Assembly (NCBI GenBank): GCA_002402375.1
Contig: DHFT01000056.1
Location: 1-16,402 of the forward strand
DNA length: 16,402 bases
Source of the DNA: Elusimicrobia bacterium UBA4817
GTDB lineage: Bacteria; Elusimicrobiota; UBA8919
Direction of reading: 5' to 3'
The notes beneath the pieces were generated by a model. It did no database searches, was not told the origin of the DNA, and worked only from the letters and a program-made list of their open reading frames with translations. Of the stretch, positions 1 through 5,922 are shown piece by piece. The position numbers and the translations under genes are program-made. Positions within the stretch are counted from its first letter, which is position 1; each line of letters opens with the position of its first letter.

Positions 1-95
1 CTGAGGAGGGGAGCGACGAAGAATCTTGCTTCGGAACAGCGTGAGGTTGCGCAATGCTCTGAGATTCTTCGCTCCGATCAGAATGACAAAACTGA
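1..95 (+). repeat. Palindromic repeat of the tcattctgag/cagaatgac type, inside the kinase frame
   Basis: GGAGCGACGAAGAATCT near base 10 is mirrored by AGATTCTTCGCTCC near base 75, and the outer CTGAG at base 1 faces CAGAATGAC at about 80-88. This matches the widespread bacterial repeat that starts GTCATTCTGAG and ends CAGAATGAC; the left end is probably just outside the window. It is read through in frame and encodes the stretch before DGFDIALVD, where a receiver normally has its second helix. The palindrome is seen directly; that it is an insertion is inferred. Confidence 0.6.
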
Positions 96-1086
96 TGGTT
101 TTGATATTGCGCTCGTTGACTTGAGAATGCCTGATATAAGCGGCATGGAACTTTTGGAAATTATCAAAAAGGACTTTCCTCAAATTGAGGTTCTTATAAT
201 GACCGCCCACGCTACGATTGAGACCGCGATTGAATGCCTCAAAAAAGGCGCCGATGATTATCTAATCAAACCGTTTGAGATAAAGGAACTTCTGGTGACT
301 ATTGAAAAAACATTGGAAATTAAACAGATTAAATCGCAACTTGTTTCGCTTAAAGAGATGGACAAACTGAAAGACGAGTTTATATCTACGATTTCTCACG
401 AGTTAAAAACGCCGCTTCAGGCGATTTCCGGGGCTGTTGAAATTTTACGCGGAGACGTTAAGAAAATAGAATTCGACCGGCGTCGTTCGGCTCGCCGCAT
501 GGCCGATAAGGATATAATTAGATTGTTGGAAATAGTGGATAAACAAACAGTGAATATGAAAAAACTTGTCAACGATTTGCTTGATTTTGCCAAAATGGAA
601 GCGGGTTTTTTAGAGATTAAAAAGTCACATTGTGAAATTAATAAATTGGTCAACGATGCAATAAAAGAAATACAGCCGCTTGCCGATAATAAAAAGATAG
701 AACTGACGCAGGAAATTGTTTCATCCGACGATGTTTGCGTCAACGGTGATTACGAAAAGATAAAACAGGTCATCACTAACCTTTTATCAAATGCAATAAA
801 ATATACTCCGTCCGGCGGGAAGGTCTCTATTTGGTATGAAAAAACAGGCGGTGAAATTGAAATCGGGGTTGAAGACAACGGTATTGGTATTGCAAAAGAA
901 AATCTGGATAAGGTCTTTGGAAAATTTTTCAGAGTTGACCAGTCATTGACCCGTGAACAGGGCGGTTTCGGACTGGGGCTTTCAATCGTCCAGAAAACCG
1001 TAGAATTGCACGGCGGAAAAATCCGGGCTGAATCGGACGGGTTGGGCAAAGGTTCAACTTTCATAGTTACATTGCCAGTGATGTAG
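1..1086 (+). CDS. Receiver-histidine kinase hybrid, 5' end outside the window
   Basis: The frame is open from base 1, so the gene begins upstream; the TTG at 121 is not a credible start because it lies directly after the phospho-acceptor codon. Counting codons from base 1, a receiver domain shows the acceptor Asp at D40 (ALVDLRMPD), the switch Thr in IMTAH and the Lys in YLIKPF. A linker leads to a HisKA domain with the phospho-His at H133 (SHELKTP), then an HATPase domain with N box at 260-268, DNGIGI at 292-297 and GGFGLGL at 321-327. Receiver-first kinases usually take phosphate from another kinase and act in the cytoplasm. No membrane segment is visible. Two segments look repeat-derived: codons 1-31, in the second helix of the receiver, and codons 157-168, in the loop of the dimerization hairpin. 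The TAG stop lies within a REP element. The stand-alone receiver at 5542 is a possible partner. Domain assignment is firm; the signal sensed is unknown. Confidence 0.93.
   Translation: MRRGATKNLASEQREVAQCSEILRSDQNDKTDGFDIALVDLRMPDISGMELLEIIKKDFPQIEVLIMTAHATIETAIECLKKGADDYLIKPFEIKELLVTIEKTLEIKQIKSQLVSLKEMDKLKDEFISTISHELKTPLQAISGAVEILRGDVKKIEFDRRRSARRMADKDIIRLLEIVDKQTVNMKKLVNDLLDFAKMEAGFLEIKKSHCEINKLVNDAIKEIQPLADNKKIELTQEIVSSDDVCVNGDYEKIKQVITNLLSNAIKYTPSGGKVSIWYEKTGGEIEIGVEDNGIGIAKENLDKVFGKFFRVDQSLTREQGGFGLGLSIVQKTVELHGGKIRAESDGLGKGSTFIVTLPVM
469..504 (+). repeat. Probable 36-bp in-frame insertion in the HisKA loop
   Basis: These 12 codons give an Arg-rich segment (EFDRRRSARRMA) between the two helices of the dimerization domain. 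CGGCG at 478-482 is mirrored by CGCCG at 493-497. Without it, the distance from the end of the first helix to the LLEIV helix is close to that in ordinary HisKA domains, so it looks like an added hairpin. No second copy is seen in the window, so family membership is uncertain; TCGTTCGGC is shared with the element at 12411. Confidence 0.35.
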
Positions 1087-1134
1087 TCGCTCTCGCCCTT
1101 GGCGAGATATAGCAACCCAAGGGGTTGCAACTAC
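1083..1134 (+). repeat. RAYT-associated REP element, copy 1 (intergenic)
   Basis: The ends GTAGTCGC and GCAACTAC are near-perfect inverted repeats. Inside are two hairpins: CTCGCC-CTT-GGCGAG (1092-1106) and GCAACCC-AAG-GGGTTGC (1112-1128). It lies between the kinase and the transposase, and its TAG (1084-1086) is the kinase stop codon. The same bipartite design recurs at 1289 and 1473. Confidence 0.85.
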
Positions 1135-1144
1135 AATATAAAAT

Positions 1145-1714
1145 ATGGAATATAGAAAACATATTCGTCTAAAAGATTATGATTATAACACAAGTGGGTA
1201 TTATTTTGTAACTATTTGCACGAATTTCAGAGAAAAAATGTTTGAACCGAGAATACCCAAAAAATACGGACATAAATTATTGGAATATGTAGTTGCAGAC
1301 CCTTGGTCTGCCAATAAAGAAGCAATCCGAGGGATTGCGACTACATTAAAAAACAATACAGATATTATTGAAGAAAAATTATTGTTACTTGAGAAAAAGT
1401 TTCCTATTGAAATTGATTTTTATTGTATTATGCCAGACCATATACATTTGATAATTGCATTAAGCAGTAAATGTAGTTGCTTGCCCTTGGCAAGCCAAGA
1501 AAAATCACCCCGCCAAGGGCGTGCGACTACAAAATTATGTTGGATTATTAATGCGTTTAAAGGATGGTGTACAAGGGCATTTAACAAAAGTATTTTTCAA
1601 CCGAACTATTATGAACACATTATCAGAAACGAAAAAGCGTTGGATAAAATCCGCAAGTATATTGAATTTAATCCTGATGTAGAAAAACCGGATTGGGATG
1701 AATTAGAAAAATGA
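1145..1714 (+). CDS. REP-associated tyrosine transposase (RAYT, IS200/IS605 Y1 superfamily)
   Basis: This is a 189-residue single-strand DNA transposase of the TnpA-REP group. Visible signatures are the N-terminal SGYYFVTICTN, the HUH metal-binding motif at H99-I100-H101 (MPDHIHLII), and the C-terminal NYYEHIIRNEKALDKIRKYI helix carrying the likely catalytic Tyr (Y155 or Y156). The family nicks and rejoins REP hairpins. All catalytic positions appear intact. Residues 49-67 and 110-129 are encoded by two copies of the flanking REP element, in frame; both end in the same reading (ATT from GCGACTACA). The first splits the segment before the HUH strand, the second follows it. Removing them leaves about 150 residues, a normal size for a small family member. 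The stop overlaps the next start (ATGA, 1711-1714). No clear Shine-Dalgarno sequence precedes the ATG, which follows 10 bp after REP copy 1. Activity is not shown by sequence alone. Confidence 0.9.
   Translation: MEYRKHIRLKDYDYNTSGYYFVTICTNFREKMFEPRIPKKYGHKLLEYVVADPWSANKEAIRGIATTLKNNTDIIEEKLLLLEKKFPIEIDFYCIMPDHIHLIIALSSKCSCLPLASQEKSPRQGRATTKLCWIINAFKGWCTRAFNKSIFQPNYYEHIIRNEKALDKIRKYIEFNPDVEKPDWDELEK
1289..1344 (+). repeat. RAYT-associated REP element, copy 2 (inside the transposase)
   Basis: GTAGTTGC at the left and GCGACTAC at the right bound two hairpins: GCAGACC-CTT-GGTCTGC (1295-1311) and GCAATCC-GAG-GGATTGC (1322-1338). The loop of the first hairpin is identical to copy 1, while the stem bases differ and still pair. 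It is translated as residues 49-67 of the transposase. Confidence 0.88.
1473..1530 (+). repeat. RAYT-associated REP element, copy 3 (inside the transposase)
   Basis: GTAGTTGC and GCGACTAC bound GCTTGCC-CTT-GGCAAGC (1479-1495) and CGCC-AAG-GGCG (1511-1521). Stem bases differ again from copies 1 and 2 but pair, and both loops are conserved. It is translated as residues 110-129. Copies 2 and 3 are read with the same codon phase at the right end. Confidence 0.88.
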
Positions 1715-4700
1715 AAAAATACATTTTAATTTTTAATTTTCAATTTTTAATTTTTAATTGCCTCCACTCCGGTTCTTCCACCACATACACGACGGATATT
1801 CAGTTTAATGCAGGGACACAGCAGAATACAATTGTTTTTGGAACTGGCGGCGACGGATATGTCAATTTAACCAATAATTTTTATAACATTACTGCTTCGC
1901 CTCAACCGCCCGCAAGAAGATGGACGGCATCGGCGTATAGTTCAACAAATGACAGAATTATTTTGTTCGGCGGTACCGATAATAACCCGCTTAACGATAC
2001 ATGGATTTACAATCCGCAGACAAACCAGTGGTCACAAAAATCGCCGTCAACAATTCCTCCGGCGAGATACGGACATATTTTGGTCTCCGACGGCGTGAAA
2101 GCGTTTTTATTCAGCGGGTATAACGGTTCCGATTATTTCAACGATACTTGGGAATATAATTTTGACACCGATAACTGGATGCAGGTTGCACCCGTTTCCT
2201 CCCCGCCTGCCCGGGCATGGAGTTACGCAGGTTACGATTTAGATAACGGCAAAATAATTCTTTTCGGCGGCCGTTTGTATGACGCAACCATTTCGTCGGA
2301 GACCTGGATTTACCACATTGGCGGCTCATCGTGGACGAAAGGCGGTTATGGCCCTTCGTCACGACTTGGTGCCGCCGGTTGTTACGAGCCGGAAAATAAA
2401 AAATTTTTGATTTTCGGCGGAGAAGGAACTTCATATTTTAATGATACTTGGAGTTATGATTATAACACGAATGTATGGTCAAACAGAAATCCGTCCGCCA
2501 ATCCGCCCGGCAGAACGGAAGGGGCGGTTTGTTACGATACAAGAAACAAAAGAAGTGCTCTGTTCGGCGGAAGAGACGCATCCGGCAATAAATACGATAT
2601 ATGGTTTTATGATTATGCCGCAAATAAATGGTCGACCTCTGCGCCCGGCACAACTCCATCAGCAAGATACGGTTTTGCGATGAGTTATGTTCCAACAATT
2701 CAGAAAGCGTTTTTGTTCGGCGGAAGGGATAACACCGGCGACAAAAATGATTTTTATAATTATATTTTCCGTTCAAGCGGAACATATACGACGATTCAGT
2801 TTGATACCCCGTTTTCTACGGGACTTTACTATCGGTCGGTTGAGGCGCCCACCAGAAGCGGAATTCCTGTGAACACAATATTAAAATTTCAGGTCGCCTC
2901 CTCGGCGGATAATATCAGTTATTCCGATTTTATCGGCTGGGACGGAACGGCAAACACATTTTTTGAATATGCAAATAATCCGATAGCGCTCGGCAGTAGC
3001 CACGACAATAAAAGATACCTGAAATTGAGATTCTTTTTTGACACGACGGAGCCGCCTTTATCGGGACAACTCCAAAGTGCGACCGTAAATTTTAACAGAA
3101 TCCCTACTCAACCGTCGTTCTCTTCGCCTTCAAATAATTTTTCAACGAACGATACTACGCCGGATTTCAACTGGTATGCAGTAACTGATGCCGACGGCGA
3201 TGCCGTTTCGTATAAAATTGAAATTGACGATAGCGGGGATTTTTCTTCACCGGTAATTACCTCATCAAACATAGCGACTACTTCCTATTCTACAACGACG
3301 ATTTTATCTCACGGGACATATTTCTGGCGTGTTGCGGCTTATGACGGAGAAAATTATTCCCTGTGGGCGTCTTCATATACGCTTTACATTGATACAATCC
3401 CGCCCGCCGCCGTAACATCTTTTTCGGCGAGTATCGGTTCTTATAACGGAGCGCTCAATCTTTCCTGGTCTGCGCCGGAAAACGTCGGTTCTTCGGGTAA
3501 TATTTTATCAGGAAAATATTATGTTAGGTATGCAACTTATCCGGTATTGACGGAAGCCGACTGGCAGCAGATTTCTTCCGGCGAAAAAACAATTTCAAAG
3601 GCGGTTATTGTTCCGGGCGAAACGCAAACATTTACTTATGACGGGCTGGCGTCCGCAACGACATATTATTTTTCGGTGAAAACCCAGGATAGTCCGGGTA
3701 ATGTTTCGGTGGTTTCCGCTACCTCGCCGTTTTGCATGACCAATGCCGCTCCGGTTGTGACGTTAATCTCTCCGAACGGCTCCGAAATTTTTTCAGGAAA
3801 TAAAATTATATCCTGGACATATTCGGACCCGTATCCGTTAAATGATACGCATACATTTTCAATTTATGATTCTTCCGACGGTGTGAATTTTAATGTTTTA
3901 GCGTCTAATTTACCAAACGGCACAACATATTATCTATGGAACACAAAAGCCGTCAGAAATTCATCAGAGCACAAAATAAAGGTTGTTGCGGCGGATGTCA
4001 GAGGGCTTTCGGGTTTTGATGTCTCCGATAATTATTTTACCGTTAATAATCCGAACCGCGCGCCGGTTGTTTCTCTTGCAGTTCCTAATGGTCAGGAAAA
4101 AATCACGGGAAATTATACTATAAGTTTTTCAGTTACCGACGAAAATCTGGCTGACGCGCACAAATTCACAATTCTTGCCTCAACCAATTCCGGTTATTCT
4201 TACGACATAAAAATCGCCGAAAATATAACAGCGACAAGTTATGTGTGGAATACTGTGCAATTTCCCAATTCCCCGAAATACCGCGTAAAAATTTTGGCAA
4301 CGGATGACGGAAGTCCGCAACTTACCGCCGAAGATTTTTCCGAGTATAATTTTGAGGTCAACAATAATAATATGACGCCGTCCGTCCCCGTGCTTGTTTC
4401 TCCTCTCAACGACTCATATAATACGATAGGGGAATTAAAATTTGTCTGGCAAGAATCGGTTGACCCGAACCCGGAAGATTTTTTGACATACATCGTTTAC
4501 TATTCAACGAACAGTTATTTTATCGGCGGGAATGTCGTTTCCGGAATTACGGATACGGAATATATCCCGCCCAACCTTGCAGAAAATGTGAAATACTATT
4601 GGAAGGTTGCGGCGGTTGACCCGTTCGGCAACTCTGCAATCTCCAACCCGTTTAATTTTATCGCATCGTGGAACAAAGACGATTCTGACGACGGACAAGT

Positions 4701-5415
4701 TCGTGTTGAGATGACTGGCGACCTCCCATCCGGTTATTATGTTAAAGTTGAAAATACTTCGCAAGATTTTTCCATTGCTTTGAAAAATTCAATTTCCGAC
4801 CGTCTTATAAAATGTGTAAATCAAAAAGCATATAAAATTAGCGTTTATGATAAAAACAATGTTTCTCAAAATATCTCTGCCAGAGGGAGCGTGAGATTTA
4901 ATTATTCGGACGGAAATTCCGACGGATATGTTGACGGCACTGATATAAAAATTGCTCGCATTCGTATCGCTCACTTAAATGAAACAAAAAACAGGTGGGA
5001 ATTCCCGACAGCAGCACAGATTATTGATAAAACCAAAAAACATTTGAAGGTTGATGTTGAACACTTTTCTTATTTTACTACCGTTGCGTCTGTTGTCCCG
5101 ACTAAGAAAATATCTAACATAGTAAATTATCCCAATCCGTTTAATCCGGAAAAAGAAACCACAACTATAAAATATGTATTGACGGAAACAGACGATGTTT
5201 TAATTCGGATATTCAATCTTGTCGGTGATTTAGTTTATCAACAAAACATAACAGCAGGTGAAGAAGGCGCAATTGGCCAGTCGGAAGGTTATACAAACGA
5301 GATAAACTGGGACGGTAAAAACGGCAACGGAATTGTTGCGGCAACCGGCGTGTATATTCTTGAAATTAAATCGGGTAAAGATAAAGATGTGAGAAAAATA
5401 GCGGTAATCAAGTAA
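1711..5415 (+). CDS. Large secreted Kelch/fibronectin-like protein with a FlgD/T9SS-type C-terminal domain
   Basis: 1234 residues. The ATG overlaps the transposase stop by four bases (ATGA). Residues 1-20 form a signal-peptide-like segment (KKY, then ILIFNFQFLIFN) encoded by 7-bp repeats; no proper lipobox is seen. Residues about 66-355 hold six Kelch blades, each with an LFGG-like motif (at 85, 133, 184, 234, 284 and 335) and a W near its end, forming a beta-propeller. Several Ig/fibronectin-like domains follow (about 470-990), then a less clear beta-rich part. The last 101 residues (1134-1234) begin YPNPFNP and carry WDGKNGNG and GVYILEI, the pattern of FlgD-Ig/type IX sorting-like C-terminal domains, ending in KIAVIK. 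The likely role is a surface or secreted binding protein; no catalytic residues are apparent and the ligand is unknown. The PorV-like barrel downstream fits export by a type IX-like route, which is inference. Confidence 0.85.
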   Translation: MKKYILIFNFQFLIFNCLHSGSSTTYTTDIQFNAGTQQNTIVFGTGGDGYVNLTNNFYNITASPQPPARRWTASAYSSTNDRIILFGGTDNNPLNDTWIYNPQTNQWSQKSPSTIPPARYGHILVSDGVKAFLFSGYNGSDYFNDTWEYNFDTDNWMQVAPVSSPPARAWSYAGYDLDNGKIILFGGRLYDATISSETWIYHIGGSSWTKGGYGPSSRLGAAGCYEPENKKFLIFGGEGTSYFNDTWSYDYNTNVWSNRNPSANPPGRTEGAVCYDTRNKRSALFGGRDASGNKYDIWFYDYAANKWSTSAPGTTPSARYGFAMSYVPTIQKAFLFGGRDNTGDKNDFYNYIFRSSGTYTTIQFDTPFSTGLYYRSVEAPTRSGIPVNTILKFQVASSADNISYSDFIGWDGTANTFFEYANNPIALGSSHDNKRYLKLRFFFDTTEPPLSGQLQSATVNFNRIPTQPSFSSPSNNFSTNDTTPDFNWYAVTDADGDAVSYKIEIDDSGDFSSPVITSSNIATTSYSTTTILSHGTYFWRVAAYDGENYSLWASSYTLYIDTIPPAAVTSFSASIGSYNGALNLSWSAPENVGSSGNILSGKYYVRYATYPVLTEADWQQISSGEKTISKAVIVPGETQTFTYDGLASATTYYFSVKTQDSPGNVSVVSATSPFCMTNAAPVVTLISPNGSEIFSGNKIISWTYSDPYPLNDTHTFSIYDSSDGVNFNVLASNLPNGTTYYLWNTKAVRNSSEHKIKVVAADVRGLSGFDVSDNYFTVNNPNRAPVVSLAVPNGQEKITGNYTISFSVTDENLADAHKFTILASTNSGYSYDIKIAENITATSYVWNTVQFPNSPKYRVKILATDDGSPQLTAEDFSEYNFEVNNNNMTPSVPVLVSPLNDSYNTIGELKFVWQESVDPNPEDFLTYIVYYSTNSYFIGGNVVSGITDTEYIPPNLAENVKYYWKVAAVDPFGNSAISNPFNFIASWNKDDSDDGQVRVEMTGDLPSGYYVKVENTSQDFSIALKNSISDRLIKCVNQKAYKISVYDKNNVSQNISARGSVRFNYSDGNSDGYVDGTDIKIARIRIAHLNETKNRWEFPTAAQIIDKTKKHLKVDVEHFSYFTTVASVVPTKKISNIVNYPNPFNPEKETTTIKYVLTETDDVLIRIFNLVGDLVYQQNITAGEEGAIGQSEGYTNEINWDGKNGNGIVAATGVYILEIKSGKDKDVRKIAVIK
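1724..1758 (+). repeat. Heptanucleotide tandem array A (TTTTAAT x5) in the Kelch signal peptide
   Basis: Five consecutive 7-bp units fill 1724-1758: TTTTAAT, TTTTAAT, TTTCAAT, TTTTAAT, TTTTAAT. They encode the hydrophobic core of the signal peptide, so the residues repeat with a period of seven (LIFN...LIFN). Unlike the other arrays it shows only the pyrimidine-rich arm; the A-rich stretch before it is not clearly periodic. Confidence 0.85.
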
Positions 5416-5420
5416 GGCAG

Positions 5421-5524
5421 GTTAAAAGTTAAAGGTTTAAGGTTTCCGCCAGAGGCGGATCCGCCAAAGTCGTAGTGGCGGAAAAGGTTTAAAATTTTAA
5501 CCTTTAATTTATACCTTATACCTT
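5421..5524 (+). repeat. Inverted heptanucleotide array B, with a GC palindrome in the middle
   Basis: The left arm has units GTTAAAA, GTTAAAG, GTTTAAG (5421-5441); the right arm has ATTTTAA, CCTTTAA, TTTATAC, CTTATAC (5494-5521), in phase. The arms are roughly complementary. A GC-rich palindrome (5443-5484) sits between them. The array fills the 126-bp gap between the Kelch gene and the response regulator and ends about 7 bp before its CGGAGG ribosome binding site. Confidence 0.75.
5443..5484 (+). repeat. CCGCC/GGCGG palindromic element (intergenic copy)
   Basis: TTTCCGCCA (5443-5451) pairs with TGGCGGAAA (5476-5484), and GGCGGATCCGCC (5454-5465) is a perfect 12-bp palindrome; alternatively two hairpins form side by side. 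No T run follows, so an intrinsic terminator is not supported. A related copy is coding at 8112-8145. Confidence 0.75.
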
Positions 5525-5541
5525 TCTCAACGGAGGTTTTT

Positions 5542-5922
5542 ATGTCAAAAAAAATTTTAGTTGTGGACGACGAAAAAGACATCATTGAGATAATTTCTAT
5601 GTATCTTGAAAGAGAGGATTATATTTCCATCGGTGCAAATGACGGGGTTGAGGCGCTTGAAAAAATTATCAATGAAAAACCGGATTTGGTAGTTCTTGAC
5701 ATTATGATGCCCAAATTAGACGGTCACTCGCTTAACATCAAACTTAAAAAAAATCCCGATACAAAAGACATCCCGGTTATCGTTATGACTGGCAAAGGAC
5801 ATTTACGGGAAATTATTACGGCAAGAGAAGATGTTACTATCGTTGACTACCTGGAAAAACCTTTTCAGATGAATGAACTTCTTGAAAAAATAAAAAATGT
5901 CTTTGAGAAAAAAAATGAATAA
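5542..5922 (+). CDS. Single-domain response regulator (CheY-like receiver)
   Basis: 126 residues, one receiver domain and nothing else. The acidic pocket is V-D9-D10-E11, the phospho-acceptor is D53 (VVLDIMMPKLDG), the switch Thr is T83 (VMTG) and the conserved Lys is K106 (YLEKPF). With no output domain it must act by binding a partner or passing on phosphate. The start is set by CGGAGG at about 5531, 6 bp before the ATG. It lies between the secreted Kelch protein and the barrel protein, and its stop overlaps the likely start of the next gene (ATGAATAA). The kinase at the left edge of the window is a plausible partner, but the pairing is only suggested by proximity. Confident in family; the specific output is unknown. 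Confidence 0.95.
   Translation: MSKKILVVDDEKDIIEIISMYLEREDYISIGANDGVEALEKIINEKPDLVVLDIMMPKLDGHSLNIKLKKNPDTKDIPVIVMTGKGHLREIITAREDVTIVDYLEKPFQMNELLEKIKNVFEKKNE

Noticed and set aside
121..1086. TTG at 121 as the start of the kinase
   Set aside because: It follows the phospho-acceptor Asp codon and the frame stays open to base 1 with receiver sequence, so the gene starts outside the window.
2138..2872. Short open frames on both strands under the Kelch repeats
   Set aside because: They reflect the regular codon pattern of the Kelch blades; composition is odd (rich in Arg, Cys and His) and no family is recognisable.
5443..5484. Intrinsic terminator after the Kelch gene
   Set aside because: The hairpin is strong but is followed by AAGG, not a T run, and a similar copy is found inside a coding region.
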